NCBI RefSeq assembly: GCF_900110855.1
Contig: NZ_FOFA01000006.1
Coordinates: 186,001-250,000 of the forward strand
Reading direction: 5' to 3'
Source: Microlunatus flavus
Lineage (GTDB): Bacteria > Actinomycetota > Actinomycetes > Propionibacteriales > Propionibacteriaceae
Length of the DNA stretch: 64,000 nt
Below, in pieces: positions 1-8,700 of the stretch. Both the position numbers and the translations under genes were made by a program. How positions within the stretch are numbered: the stretch's first letter is position 1; each line of letters begins with the position of its first letter. Under the pieces are notes generated by a model. It had not been told where the DNA came from and ran no database searches. It saw nothing but the letters and a program-made list of their open reading frames with translations.

Positions 1-202
1 CGAGGGCCGCGCAGATGGAGGCGAGCAGCTCGCTCGACGCCTCCTTCTGGCCCCGCTCGACCTCGGACAGGTAGCCCAGGCTGACCCGGGCGGCCTTGGA
101 GACCTCGCGCAGCGTGCGTCCCTGGTCGATGCGCGCCTCGCGCAGCGACTCCCCGATCAGCTCACGGACCAGCACCTGCTTGATCGGCGTCGGAGAGGAC
201 AT
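1..202 (-). CDS. clgR: ClgR-type XRE family transcriptional regulator, N-terminal part
   Basis: The first 67 codons of a helix-turn-helix regulator are visible; the rest lies beyond the left edge. The protein begins [18 protein letters not shown], followed by a Cro/C1-type HTH ([20 protein letters not shown], then [12 protein letters not shown]), which matches the ClgR family. ClgR activates clp protease genes and related proteostasis genes in actinobacteria. The start is the ATG at 202. It has no Shine-Dalgarno sequence but is preceded by TACAGT exactly six bases upstream, the arrangement expected for a leaderless mRNA. The place downstream of rimO-pgsA-cinA is the usual actinobacterial neighbourhood and supports the name. 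Confidence 0.85.
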   Translation of the reverse strand, partial: MSSPTPIKQVLVRELIGESLREARIDQGRTLREVSKAARVSLGYLSEVERGQKEASSELLASICAAL

Positions 203-208
203 GGAGAA

Positions 209-214
209 ACTGTA
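209..214 (-). promoter_or_regulatory. candidate leaderless -10 element of clgR
   Basis: On the minus strand TACAGT fits the actinobacterial TANNNT -10 consensus and ends six bases before the clgR ATG, so transcription would begin at or next to the start codon. No convincing -35 hexamer is visible. This is inferred from pattern and spacing only. Confidence 0.4.
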
Positions 215-274
215 CCCACCGGGTGGTCAGCGCCAGAGCGCACCACGCTCAACCGCGGACGGACGCGGTCCGCG

Positions 275-760
275 TCAGCCCAGGGCGGACGACGAGGCCG
301 CCAGCGCGTCCAGCGCGAGGGCGAGCACGGCGTCCACGGTCTGCGCGCGGATCGCGTCGCGCGAGCCGGACAGGTGCAGCCGGCGGACCTCAGGCTCGGC
401 ACCGGGCAGCGCGACGGCGACGTAGACCTCGCCGACCGGGTGGCCGTCCTGCGGGCTCGGTCCGGCCACGCCGGTCGTCGCCAGGCCGACGTCCGCCCCG
501 CAGGCCCCGGCGACGCCACGGGCCAGGGCCGCCGCCGTCTCGGGGGCCACCGGGCCGTGCTCGGCGAGCAGGGCCTCGGGCACGCGGGCAAGCGTGGCCT
601 TGAGGTCGGTGGCGTAGCAGACGACGCCCCCGCGGTAGACGTCGGAGGAACCCGCGACGGCGGTCAGGCCGGCGCCCACCAGGCCGCCGGTGAGCGACTC
701 CGCCGTCGCCAGCGTGAGGCCCCGGCCCCGCAGGGTCTGGAGGACCTGGGCCGCGCTCAC
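275..760 (-). CDS. cinA: CinA C-terminal family protein (nicotinamide-nucleotide amidase, PncC-like)
   Basis: A 161-residue stand-alone CinA C-terminal (PncC) domain. Members hydrolyse NMN to nicotinate mononucleotide in pyridine nucleotide salvage. Family motifs visible are ATAESLTGGLVGAGLT near the N terminus, YRGGVVCYATDLK in the middle and TTGVAGPSPQDGHPVGEVYV toward the end. The N-terminal molybdopterin-binding domain of full-length CinA is absent, as in many actinobacteria. The GTG start at 760 overlaps the pgsA stop as GTGA, so it is translationally coupled to pgsA and rimO. Assignment to the family is firm; the exact substrate is inferred from the family. Confidence 0.9.
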   Translation of the reverse strand: MSAAQVLQTLRGRGLTLATAESLTGGLVGAGLTAVAGSSDVYRGGVVCYATDLKATLARVPEALLAEHGPVAPETAAALARGVAGACGADVGLATTGVAGPSPQDGHPVGEVYVAVALPGAEPEVRRLHLSGSRDAIRAQTVDAVLALALDALAASSSALG

Positions 761-1365
761 GCCGCCGGCCGGGCCGAACGGCGCAGACGCAGGGCGGAGC
801 GGACGTAGTTGGCGCCGGTCAGGACCGTGAGGACCAGGGCGGCGACCATGACCACCCAGCCGACGACGTGGAGCCAGCCCAGGCCGGCGACCATCGTCAG
901 GGGCAGCAGGAACAGGGTCAGGGCGACCGCCTGCAGCAGCGTCTTGAGCTTGCCGCCCCGGTCGGCGGCGATGACGCCGTAGCGGATCACCACGAACCGC
1001 AGCACGGTGATCCCCCACTCGCGCACCAGGATCACGATCGTGATCCACCACGGCAGCTCGCCGAGGACGGACAGCCCGATGAAGGCCATCCCGGTGAGCG
1101 CCTTGTCGGCGATCGGGTCGGCCAGCTTGCCGAAGCTGGTGACGAGGTCGTACTTGCGGGCCAGCTTGCCGTCGAGGGCGTCGGTGAGGATGGCGACCAC
1201 GAAGATCACCGTCGAGGCGACGCGCCACCCGACCGACTCCGGGTGCGCCAGCAGCGCCCAGGCGAACACGGGCACCATGACCAGCCGCAGGACGGTCAGC
1301 GCGTTGGGGACGTTCCAGGAGCTGACCTTGCGCGGCGCGGTCGGGGTGCCGGCCGTCGCGCTCAT
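757..1365 (-). CDS. pgsA: CDP-diacylglycerol--glycerol-3-phosphate 3-phosphatidyltransferase
   Basis: Membrane enzyme of 202 residues that makes phosphatidylglycerol phosphate from CDP-diacylglycerol and glycerol 3-phosphate. The complete CDP-alcohol phosphatidyltransferase signature DG-x2-AR-x8-G-x3-D-x3-D lies at residues 65-87, from DGKLAR to ADPIAD. Several hydrophobic segments flank it. The ATG at 1365 overlaps the rimO stop (ATGA), and its own stop overlaps the cinA start, so rimO-pgsA-cinA form one coupled operon. A sister CDP-alcohol transferase using a different polar head group cannot be excluded, but the neighbourhood is the standard pgsA one. Confidence 0.93.
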   Translation of the reverse strand: MSATAGTPTAPRKVSSWNVPNALTVLRLVMVPVFAWALLAHPESVGWRVASTVIFVVAILTDALDGKLARKYDLVTSFGKLADPIADKALTGMAFIGLSVLGELPWWITIVILVREWGITVLRFVVIRYGVIAADRGGKLKTLLQAVALTLFLLPLTMVAGLGWLHVVGWVVMVAALVLTVLTGANYVRSALRLRRSARPAA

Positions 1366-2861
1366 GCGACCGGGCGGGCGACCAGGTCCACCCCGTCGCT
1401 GGCGACCACCAGCGCGTCCACGAACTCGCCCACGGCTCCAGCATGCCCCAGCGGCAGCGTCGTCGAACCGTCGACCTCCGGCCCCTGGTGCGCCGCCCGG
1501 CCGACGGTCTCGTCGCCGTCCTCGCCGCCGACCTCCTCGACCAGCACCCGGACCCGCTCCCCCACGCGCTCCTCGGCGCGCTGGGCCACGAGCTCCTCGA
1601 CCAGGTCGGACACGGCCGAACGCCGGGCCTCGACCTGGTCGGGGTCGATCTGCCCCTCGAGCCGGGCCGCCTCGGTGCCGTCCTCGTCGGAGTAGCCGAA
1701 CACGCCGACGACGTCGAGCCGCGCGGCGACCAGGAAGTCCTGGAGCACCGCCACGTCGGCGTCGGTCTCACCGGGGAAGCCGCAGATGACGTTGCTGCGG
1801 ATGCCGGCCGTCGGGGCCGCGGCGCGGATGCTCTCGACCAGGCCCAGGAACGCGTCCGGGTCGCCGAAGCGGCGCATCCGCCGCAGCACCGTCGGCGAGG
1901 CGTGCTGGAACGACAGGTCGAAGTACGGCGCCACGTGCGGCAGCGAGGTCATCACCTCGACGAGGCCGGGCCGCATCTCGGCGGGCTGGAGGTAGGACAC
2001 CCGGACCCGCTCCAGCCCGTCCACGGCGCCGAGGTCGGTCAGCAGCGACTCCAGCAGGCGGATGTCGCCGAGGTCCTTGCCGTAGGAGGAGGTGTTCTCG
2101 GACACGAGCATCACCTCGCGCACGCCCTGCTCGACCAGCCAGCGCGCCTCGGCGACGACGTCGGCCGGCGGGCGCGAGACGTACGCGCCGCGGAACGCCG
2201 GGATCGCGCAGAAGGCGCAGCGCCGGTCGCAGCCGGAGGCGATCTTGAGCGGGGCGTACGGGCTGCCGTTCAGCCGGCGCCGGAAGGCGCGGGGCCCGCT
2301 GGCCGGGGCGACCCCGTCGGGCAGCGGGAGGGGCGGGCTGGCCGGCACCGCCGGCACGGGCGTGCTGGGGACGCCGGGGATGGCGGTGGTGCGAGCCGCC
2401 GCGCGCCGGGCGGCGGGCGCCAGGGGCAGCAGCGTGCGCCGGTCGCGCGGCACGTGGGTCTCGTGCCGACCGCCCGCGAGGATGTGCTGCAGCCGGCCGG
2501 CGACGTCGGCGTAGTCGTCGAAGCCGAGCACCGCGTCGGCCTCCGGCAGCGCCTCGGCCAGCTCGGAGCCGTACCGCTCCGCGAGGCAGCCGACGGCCAC
2601 GACCGCCTGCGTCCTGCCGGACCCCTTGAGGTCGGCGGCCTGCAGCAGCGTGTCGACCGAGTCCTTCTTGGCCGCCTCGACGAAGCCGCAGGTGTTCACC
2701 ATGACCGCGTCGGCGTCCTCGGGGTCGTCGACCAGGCGGAACCCGCCGTCCTCCAGCCGGGCGGCGAGCTCCTCGGAGTCGACCTCGTTGCGCGCGCACC
2801 CGAGGGTGACGAGGTGGACCGCGGTGAGCGGGGCGGACGTGGTCGCGAGGGGGGATGCCAT
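1362..2861 (-). CDS. rimO: Ribosomal protein S12 methylthiotransferase RimO
   Basis: Radical-SAM enzyme of 499 residues that methylthiolates an aspartate of ribosomal protein S12. The UPF0004 domain supplies Cys22, Cys58 and Cys92 for one [4Fe-4S] cluster; the radical-SAM motif CDRRCAFC supplies Cys211, Cys215 and Cys218. A C-terminal TRAM-like region follows. Residues about 140-190, between the two domains, form a Pro/Ala/Arg-rich insert longer than in the E. coli type. The ATG at 2861 was chosen over the upstream reading to 2999 because it has GGGGAGG three bases upstream and directly precedes the conserved domain. It is first in a rimO-pgsA-cinA operon. Confidence 0.93.
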   Translation of the reverse strand: MASPLATTSAPLTAVHLVTLGCARNEVDSEELAARLEDGGFRLVDDPEDADAVMVNTCGFVEAAKKDSVDTLLQAADLKGSGRTQAVVAVGCLAERYGSELAEALPEADAVLGFDDYADVAGRLQHILAGGRHETHVPRDRRTLLPLAPAARRAAARTTAIPGVPSTPVPAVPASPPLPLPDGVAPASGPRAFRRRLNGSPYAPLKIASGCDRRCAFCAIPAFRGAYVSRPPADVVAEARWLVEQGVREVMLVSENTSSYGKDLGDIRLLESLLTDLGAVDGLERVRVSYLQPAEMRPGLVEVMTSLPHVAPYFDLSFQHASPTVLRRMRRFGDPDAFLGLVESIRAAAPTAGIRSNVICGFPGETDADVAVLQDFLVAARLDVVGVFGYSDEDGTEAARLEGQIDPDQVEARRSAVSDLVEELVAQRAEERVGERVRVLVEEVGGEDGDETVGRAAHQGPEVDGSTTLPLGHAGAVGEFVDALVVASDGVDLVARPVA

Positions 2862-3001
2862 GACCTCCCCAGTATGGCGGCTCCGGCCACCGCGGCTCGC
2901 CGCGCGGCCAGCCGGGCGCGACACGCGGCGCTGCGCGAGCGCGCGCTCAGCCGGATGGGCTTCACTGACATCTCGTCGGTCGCCTACGCTCAGGAGCACG
3001 C

Positions 3002-3649
3002 ATGACCCGCCGCCCGCCCACGTCCGCCGCCGTCCCGCTGGCGCTCGTTGCGGGGGCCGTGCTCCTCACCGCCGGCGCCTGCGGCACGGGCAGCGACCAG
3101 GGCGGCGCCGGCGCCGCACCCACAGTCACGGTGACGACGACCGCGACGCCGAGCGCGGCCGCGTCCAGCCCGGACGCGCCGCCGGCGACGAGCAGCCCGC
3201 GGGCGACCTCGCCGAGCGGGGGTGGTTCCGGTGACGGCACGTGCGCCACGTCGGCGCTGCGCGTGGCGTACGCCGACGACCCCGGCGGGGCCGGCGCGGG
3301 CAGCGTCAACGGGACGCTCACGTTCACCAACACGGGCTCGGCGCCCTGCACGCTGCGCGGCTTCCCGGGCGTCTCCTTCGTCGGCGGCGGCAACGGCACC
3401 CAGGTCGGCCAGGCGGCCACCCGGACCGACGACTCCGTGACGACCAAGACCGTCAAGGGCGGTGGCAGCGTCGAGGCGGCGCTGCGCCGCTCCCAGCCCG
3501 GGAACTACGGCAGCTCCTGCGACCAGACGAAGGTCGACGGGTTCCGCGTCTACCCGCCCGGCTCGACCGAGGCCGTCTTCGTGACGTTCCCGACGACGGG
3601 CTGCCGGAGCACCAGCGCGGCGCTGCTCCAGGTCGGACCGGTCCGCTAG
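3002..3649 (+). CDS. DUF4232 domain lipoprotein
   Basis: A 215-residue exported lipoprotein. Residues 1-27 are a signal peptide ending in the lipobox LTAGAC, with Cys27 as the lipidation site. A low-complexity Thr/Ser/Pro/Ala linker follows to about residue 72. The C-terminal domain holds features of DUF4232 ([20 protein letters not shown], with further cysteines that could pair). The function of this family is not known. AGGAG lies five bases before the ATG. It is divergent from rimO and convergent with ftsK. Confidence 0.85.
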   Translation: MTRRPPTSAAVPLALVAGAVLLTAGACGTGSDQGGAGAAPTVTVTTTATPSAAASSPDAPPATSSPRATSPSGGGSGDGTCATSALRVAYADDPGGAGAGSVNGTLTFTNTGSAPCTLRGFPGVSFVGGGNGTQVGQAATRTDDSVTTKTVKGGGSVEAALRRSQPGNYGSSCDQTKVDGFRVYPPGSTEAVFVTFPTTGCRSTSAALLQVGPVR

Positions 3650-3676
3650 ACGACGCCTCGCGGAGCCCGGGGCCCG

Positions 3677-3690
3677 AGCCCGGCAGGGCT
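3677..3690. terminator. short hairpin between convergent genes
   Basis: AGCCC-GGCA-GGGCT is a five-pair stem between the ends of the DUF4232 gene and ftsK. It has no T-tract, so it could serve as a weak bidirectional terminator; support is limited. Confidence 0.3.
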
Positions 3691-3704
3691 GCGTCCCGCG
3701 CGCC

Positions 3705-6386
3705 TCAGCCGAGCCGCAGGTTGTCCATCACCTCGTCGAGCTCGTCGGGCTTGACCAGCACCTCGCGCGGCTTGGACCCCTCGGACGGGCCCACGACACC
3801 ACGGGTCTCGAGGATGTCCATCAGGCGCCCCGCCTTGGCGAACCCGACCCGCAGCTTGCGCTGCAGCATGGAGGTCGAGCCCAGCTGGAGCGTGACGACG
3901 AGCTCCACCGCCTGCAGGACCAGGTCGAGGTCGTCGCCGATGTCCTCGGCCACCTTGTTCGAGGCCTCCGGCGCCGCCGTGACGTCCTCGCGGTAGGTCG
4001 GCTTGAGCTGCTCGGTGACGTGCGTGACGACCGCGCGCACCTCCTGCTCGGTGACCCACGCGCCCTGGATGCGGATGGCCTTGCTGGAACCCATCGGCAG
4101 GAACAGCCCGTCACCCTGACCGACGAGCTTCTCCGCGCCCGGCTGGTCGAGGATGACGCGGGAGTCGGTCATCGACGACGTCGCGAACGCCAGCCGGCTC
4201 GGCACGTTGGCCTTGATGAGCCCCGTGACCACGTCGGTCGACGGCCGCTGGGTGGCCAGCACCAGGTGGATGCCCGCGGCGCGCGCGAGCTGGGTGATGC
4301 GGACGATCGAGTCCTCGACGTCGCGCGGCGCGACCATCATCAGGTCGGCGAGCTCGTCGACGATGACCAGCAGGTACGGGTAGGGCTCGAGCACACGCTC
4401 GGAGCCGGGCAGCGGCTTGACCCCGCCGCCCCGCACCGCCTTGTTGAAGTCGTCGATGTGGCGGAACCCGAACGCCGCCAGGTCGTCGTAGCGCATGTCC
4501 ATCTCGCGCACGACCCACTGCAGGGCCTCGGCCGCCTTCTTGGCGTTGGTGATGATCGGCGTGACCAGGTGCGGCACGCCCTCGTAGATCGTCAGCTCCA
4601 CGCGCTTCGGGTCGACCATGAGCATCCGGACCTCGTCCGGCGTCGACCGCATGAGGATCGAGGTGATCATGGAGTTCACGAAGCTCGACTTGCCCGAGCC
4701 GGTGGCGCCGGCGACGAGCAGGTGGGGCATCTTGGCCAGGTTCGCGACGACGAAGCCGCCCTCGACGTCCTTGCCCAGACCGACAGTCATCGGGTGGTGG
4801 TCGCTGCGCGCCTTGGCCGACCGGATGACGTCGCCGAGCGAGACGACCTCCTTGTCGGTGTTCGGGATCTCGATGCCGATCGCCGACTTGCCGGGGATGG
4901 GCGAGAGGATCCGCACGTCGGCGCTGGCGACGGCGTACGCGATGTTCTTCGAGAGCGCCGTGACCTTCTCGACCTTGACCGCCGGGCCGAGCTCTACCTC
5001 GTAGCGGGTGACGGTCGGGCCGCGGCTGTAGCCGGTGACCCGTGCGTCGATCTCGAACTGGCGCAGCACCTCGGTCAGCCGGCCGACCACGGCGTCGGAC
5101 GCCTCGGTGCGCGACTTGTGCACGCTGCCCGGCTTGAGGGTCTCGGAGTCCGGCAGCAGGTAGGTCACGTCGCCGGAGAGCTGCAGCTGCTCCTCGCGCT
5201 GCGGGATCGGGCTGTGCATCGGGGCCTCGAGCTCGGGGCTCTCGTGGATGACGAAGTCGTCGGGGACGGCGGGTGCCGTCGGGGCCGCGCCCGGTGCCGC
5301 GCTCGACCCGTGCGCCTTGGGCAGGCCCGCGGTCGTCGGCTTCTTGAGGACCTCGGTGGGTTCGACGTCGGGGTCGCCGCGGTGGTTGCGGTCGACGTCC
5401 AGCTCGTCCAGGTCGACGACCGGCGCGATGGGCTCCGGCGGCCCGAGCTCCTTGCGGCCGCGGCCCTTGCGCCGCCCGGTCGCCGGGGCGTCGTCGCCGC
5501 GCTCCTCGATGACCGGCGTCTCGTACGCCTCGTCGACGCCGTAGGTGAGGTCGTCGTCGTCGAGGACACGGCCCTCGACGGCCTCGGGCTCGGCCGTGAG
5601 CCGCGCGGTCGCCGTCCGGACCTGCTCGGCGAGCTCGTGCAGCGGGATGCCGACGACGACGAGGACGCCGAACGCCAGCATGAGGACGAGCAGCGGCACG
5701 GCCGCGTACACGGTGACGAGGTCGGCGAGGATCGAGCTCGACAGGTAGCCGAGGATGCCGCCGGCCTCGCGCAGCCGTTCCGGCTGATCGGTGAGCGGCA
5801 GTCCCTTGGCGATGTTGATCAGGCCGAGCAGGCCGAAGAGGATCGCGCCCCAGCCCACGACCTGACGGCCCGCGGGACCGTTGTGGTCGGGGTGGCGCAG
5901 CGTCCGCCAGGCCATGGCGGCCAGCAGGATCGGGGCGAGCGCGGAGAGCGCGCCGATGATCGTCGAGACCCCGACGTGCACCACGTGGCCGAACCGGCCC
6001 GGCAGCCCGAACCAGAACTCGCCCGCGATGACGACCGCGACGCCGAGGACGAACAGGCCGGCCCCGTCACGGCGCAGCGCCGGGTCGAGGTCGCGGGCGC
6101 CGTGCCCGATCGCCCGGACCGCGCCGCCCACGGCGTGGGCCAGACCGTTCCACAGCACGGCGACCCCGTGCAGCAGCGTGCCGAGCGTGGACCGCTGCGG
6201 GGCACGGCCCCGCGGGGCGGGACGACGGTTCGCGGGGCGCGCCGAGCTGGTGCGCCCCGTCGTGGACCGGGGTCGGGAGGACGTGCTCTTGCTTCCGGAC
6301 GCGCGCGGACGTGAGCTGGTGCTGCCCGAGGAGCTCGAGCCGGACCGGCTGGTCGTCCGCGCGGGGGAAGACGCGCGGGTCGCCAT
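3705..6386 (-). CDS. ftsK: DNA translocase FtsK/SpoIIIE
   Basis: Septal DNA pump of 893 residues that clears and resolves chromosomes at division. The order is a basic Ser/Arg-rich N terminus, hydrophobic membrane segments at about 70-240, a charged Pro/Glu linker, then the motor: Walker [10 protein letters not shown] near residue 560 and Walker [13 protein letters not shown] near 677. The winged-helix gamma domain ends the protein ([20 protein letters not shown]). The ATG at 6386 lacks a ribosome binding site but has TAGAGT six bases upstream, suggesting a leaderless transcript. All family hallmarks are present. Confidence 0.97.
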   Translation of the reverse strand: MATRASSPARTTSRSGSSSSGSTSSRPRASGSKSTSSRPRSTTGRTSSARPANRRPAPRGRAPQRSTLGTLLHGVAVLWNGLAHAVGGAVRAIGHGARDLDPALRRDGAGLFVLGVAVVIAGEFWFGLPGRFGHVVHVGVSTIIGALSALAPILLAAMAWRTLRHPDHNGPAGRQVVGWGAILFGLLGLINIAKGLPLTDQPERLREAGGILGYLSSSILADLVTVYAAVPLLVLMLAFGVLVVVGIPLHELAEQVRTATARLTAEPEAVEGRVLDDDDLTYGVDEAYETPVIEERGDDAPATGRRKGRGRKELGPPEPIAPVVDLDELDVDRNHRGDPDVEPTEVLKKPTTAGLPKAHGSSAAPGAAPTAPAVPDDFVIHESPELEAPMHSPIPQREEQLQLSGDVTYLLPDSETLKPGSVHKSRTEASDAVVGRLTEVLRQFEIDARVTGYSRGPTVTRYEVELGPAVKVEKVTALSKNIAYAVASADVRILSPIPGKSAIGIEIPNTDKEVVSLGDVIRSAKARSDHHPMTVGLGKDVEGGFVVANLAKMPHLLVAGATGSGKSSFVNSMITSILMRSTPDEVRMLMVDPKRVELTIYEGVPHLVTPIITNAKKAAEALQWVVREMDMRYDDLAAFGFRHIDDFNKAVRGGGVKPLPGSERVLEPYPYLLVIVDELADLMMVAPRDVEDSIVRITQLARAAGIHLVLATQRPSTDVVTGLIKANVPSRLAFATSSMTDSRVILDQPGAEKLVGQGDGLFLPMGSSKAIRIQGAWVTEQEVRAVVTHVTEQLKPTYREDVTAAPEASNKVAEDIGDDLDLVLQAVELVVTLQLGSTSMLQRKLRVGFAKAGRLMDILETRGVVGPSEGSKPREVLVKPDELDEVMDNLRLG

Positions 6387-6392
6387 GCCCGC

Positions 6393-6398
6393 ACTCTA
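6393..6398 (-). promoter_or_regulatory. candidate leaderless -10 element of ftsK
   Basis: TAGAGT on the minus strand, a TANNNT element, ends six bases before the ftsK ATG. With no Shine-Dalgarno visible this spacing predicts a transcript beginning at the start codon. Confidence 0.4.
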
Positions 6399-6471
6399 GG
6401 CGAAGACCACTCGCGTCACAGGTGCCACACGCGGCCCGTCGGTGGCGGGTCTGGGGCGCGTGGGGCCGGCG

Positions 6472-7455
6472 TCAGCGGCGGGCGCCGGGGCGGAAGTGGT
6501 CGAAGCCGGGGACGCCGGCGAAGGGCGCGCCGTCCACGGTGACGCCCGGCCCGTCGTCCTGGCGGGCCCCCACCGCACCGATCACGGTCCATCCCGGCGG
6601 CACCCGACCGGGCGGGAACGTCGCGGCGAGCGCGTGGTCCTCGCCGCCGGTCAGCACGAGCAGCAGGGGGTCCACGCGGGTCGCGGCACCGACGGTCTGG
6701 AGGGGTTCGTCGATCGCGACGGCACCGGTCCGCACGTCGATCACGACGCCGGACGCCCGGGCCACGTGCCCGAGGTCGGCCAGCAGGCCGTCGGACACGT
6801 CGACCATCGACGTCGCGCCGGCCCGCGCGGCGACCGCGCCCTGCCCGTACGGCACCTGCGGCACGCGCTGCACGTCGACCACGGCGCGCGGCGAGCGGAA
6901 CCCACGGCTGAGGACCAGCAGACCGGCCGCGGCCCAGCCGAGCCGCCCGACCACCGCCAGCTCGTCGCCCGGCCGGGCACCGTCGCGGCGCACGGGAGCA
7001 CGGCCGTCGAGGGTGCCGAGGGCCGTCACCGACAGGGTGACGTCGCGTCCGCGGGTGGTGTCGCCGCCGAGGAGGTTCACGCGGGCGGCGTCGCACTCCG
7101 CCCGTAGGCCCGCGGCGAGGTCGAGCACCCAGCGCACCTCCGTGTCGCCCGGCGCCGAGAAGCCCACGACGATCCCCTGCGGGCGGGCACCCATGGCCTC
7201 GACGTCGGCCACGTTCACGGCCACGGCCTTGCGCCCGACGTCAGCGGGTCCGCTCCAGTCGCGGCGGAAGTGCACGCCCTCGACGAGCACGTCGGTCGAC
7301 ACCACGACCGAGCCGCCGACGTCCAGCACGGCCCCGTCGTCACCGGGGCCGAGCAGCACGTCGTCGGAGGCGGGGAGGTCGCGGACGAGCTCGGCGATGA
7401 GGGCGAACTCGCCCAGCTGCGCCAGCGTCGTCGGCCCGGTGCCGCCGGGGCTCAC
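6472..7455 (-). CDS. thiL: Thiamine-monophosphate kinase
   Basis: Cytosolic ATP-dependent kinase that makes thiamine diphosphate from thiamine monophosphate; 327 residues. The PurM/AIR-synthase-like fold shows the metal-binding GPGDDGAVLDVGG near the N terminus, the conserved NVADVEAMGARPQGIVVGFS, GGDTTRG, and VDVSDGLLADLGHVAR in the second half. The reading frame continues to 7593, but the GTG at 7455 is preferred because homology begins about there and the longer form overlaps the divergent lrp leader. No strong ribosome binding site is seen, so the exact start is uncertain. Confidence 0.92.
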   Translation of the reverse strand: MSPGGTGPTTLAQLGEFALIAELVRDLPASDDVLLGPGDDGAVLDVGGSVVVSTDVLVEGVHFRRDWSGPADVGRKAVAVNVADVEAMGARPQGIVVGFSAPGDTEVRWVLDLAAGLRAECDAARVNLLGGDTTRGRDVTLSVTALGTLDGRAPVRRDGARPGDELAVVGRLGWAAAGLLVLSRGFRSPRAVVDVQRVPQVPYGQGAVAARAGATSMVDVSDGLLADLGHVARASGVVIDVRTGAVAIDEPLQTVGAATRVDPLLLVLTGGEDHALAATFPPGRVPPGWTVIGAVGARQDDGPGVTVDGAPFAGVPGFDHFRPGARR

Positions 7456-7597
7456 GGACGGTCGACGTGCGTCAGGCGACCGTGGCGACCTGTAGGTTGA
7501 CGCACACCGGTGAGCGTACGTGGTCGGCCGCCGGGCCGGGCAGCGGTGCTTCCTCGCTCCCGGACGCGTGGCCGCGAGAAGTGCGAGGTCCACCGCC

Positions 7598-7834
7598 GTG
7601 GTCGTTCAGGCCTACATCCTGGTCCAGACGGCCGTCGGCAAGGCGACCGAGGTCACCTCGGCGATCCGGGGCATCTCGGGCGTCACCCTCGCCGAGGACG
7701 TCACCGGTCCGTACGACGTCGTCGTCCGCGCCGAGGCCTCCACCATGGACGAGCTGGGGGCGCTGGTGATCAAGCGCGTCCAGAGCGTTCCCGGCATCAC
7801 CCGCACGGTGACCTGCCCGGTGGTGCACGTCTAG
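7598..7834 (+). CDS. Lrp/AsnC ligand-binding (RAM) domain protein
   Basis: A 78-residue protein made only of the Lrp/AsnC effector-binding RAM domain, without the DNA-binding helix-turn-helix. The sequence includes VQAYILVQTAVGKATEVTS, a central GPYDVVVRAEA strand and PGITRTVTCPVV at the end. Such small proteins are common in actinobacteria near thiL and may bind amino acids or form mixed oligomers with full Lrp proteins. The GTG at 7598 gives the usual length; an in-frame GTG at 7520 would add an unconserved arginine-rich tail. A TAGGTT element at 7493-7498 may be part of its promoter. Confidence 0.8.
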   Translation: MVVQAYILVQTAVGKATEVTSAIRGISGVTLAEDVTGPYDVVVRAEASTMDELGALVIKRVQSVPGITRTVTCPVVHV

Positions 7835-7844
7835 GTCGTTGTTC

Positions 7845-8522
7845 GTGGGTCGGCTGCGGGCTGAGGCGCCAGACCGCGGCGCTTCACACCCATCCGCACG
7901 GGCGCAGTGCCGTCTGAGCTCAGGTCACGTCGCGCCGCGCCCGTGCTCCCGCCAGGCCCATCCACGTTCAGCGCCGCGGTCTGGCGCCCCAGCCCTCCGC
8001 CTCGCCTGGCCCTCCCGTAGTCCTGCCCCCGGCAGGTCGCCGTCCGGGCGACTTGACCACGCTCCTCGCGGGCAACGGGGGTGGCTGGCTCTGACGGTCG
8101 CCGTGGTCGTCCTGGTCCTCGCGGGGTGCGGGAAGGTCGCGGTCGAGGAGCCCACGCCTGACGCAGCCACGGCACAGGTGTGCGGGGCGGTGATGGCGGC
8201 GCTGCCCGAGCGGGTGCTCGACCAGGGGCGGCGGAGCGTCGAGCCGGGCGTGCTGTCGGCCGCGTGGGGCAAGCCCGCGATCGTGCTGCGCTGCGGGGTG
8301 CCCGCTCCTCCGGGACTGGGGCCGTACAGCGACTGCGTCGAGGTGAACGGCGTCGGCTGGTACTCCGAGGACGCCCAGGGCGGGACGATCTTCACGACGA
8401 TCGGGCGCCCTGCGTTCGTCGAGCTGTCGGTGCCCACGGCGTACGCCCCGGAGTCCGGCGCGCTGGCGGACCTCTCCGCCGCGGTGTCCGCGCACGACCC
8501 GGTCACCCGACCCTGCTCCTAG
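7845..8522 (+). CDS. DUF3515 family lipoprotein (start uncertain)
   Basis: The supported part begins near 8085 with a signal segment WLALTVAVVVLVLAGCGKV, whose LAGC is a lipobox, and continues with the DUF3515 domain (AQVCGAVMAALPERVLDQ, WGKPAIVLRCG, YSDCVEVNGVGW, ending VTRPC). The family is a conserved actinobacterial envelope protein of unknown function, usually found beside ddl and thiL as here. In frame the only upstream ATG/GTG/TTG codons are TTG 7839 and GTG 7845, and that extension would run through a long inverted repeat and read as arginine/proline-rich filler. A non-standard CTG start near 8084 or an upstream frameshift are alternatives. The listed start is therefore only an outer bound. 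Confidence 0.75.
   Translation: MGRLRAEAPDRGASHPSARAQCRLSSGHVAPRPCSRQAHPRSAPRSGAPALRLAWPSRSPAPGRSPSGRLDHAPRGQRGWLALTVAVVVLVLAGCGKVAVEEPTPDAATAQVCGAVMAALPERVLDQGRRSVEPGVLSAAWGKPAIVLRCGVPAPPGLGPYSDCVEVNGVGWYSEDAQGGTIFTTIGRPAFVELSVPTAYAPESGALADLSAAVSAHDPVTRPCS
7858..7995. repeat. long inverted repeat between lrp-like gene and DUF3515 gene
   Basis: GGCGCCAGACCGCGGCGCT at 7865-7883 recurs as its exact reverse complement at 7970-7988, 19 of 19 bases, and the match extends outward with one mismatch (GGGCTG against GGGCTG). The arms are separated by 86 bases. It lies in a stretch (7835 to about 8050) that shows no convincing coding signal. It may be a transcription terminator for the lrp-like gene or an intergenic palindromic element. 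Confidence 0.6.
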
Positions 8523-8568
8523 TCGACGCCCCGACCACTCTGCGCGTCCCGCCCGCGGCGCACCATCC

Positions 8569-8636
8569 CGTCTGCTCGATCTTCGTCAGCCCGCGCGCTC
8601 TGCTGAGCGCGCAGACTCACGAAGATCGAGCAGACG
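8569..8636. terminator. bidirectional hairpin terminator between DUF3515 gene and ddl
   Basis: CGTCTGCTCGATCTTCGT at 8569-8586 and its perfect reverse complement at 8619-8636 enclose a second perfect stem GCGCGCTC-TGCT-GAGCGCGC at 8593-8612. The structure sits between two convergent genes. The 18-pair outer stem is unusually long for a terminator. Confidence 0.65.
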
Positions 8637-8700
8637 TACGGGAGCAGGGCCTGTCCCGGGACGCGAGCAGGCGGGCGGAGCCGCGGAGGTCGCGGAAGCG

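Noticed and set aside
1443-3005. Long plus-strand open frame opposite rimO
   Set aside because: Antisense shadow of a GC-rich gene; histidine/arginine/glycine-rich translation with no motif, while the minus strand carries a complete RimO.
4020-6314. 764-codon frame opposite ftsK
   Set aside because: Translation is low-complexity Arg/Asp/Val, with no start signal; FtsK on the other strand is unambiguous.
7467-7917. Several short plus-strand frames around the lrp-like gene
   Set aside because: Only the frame with the RAM domain shows conservation; the others are arginine-rich shadows.
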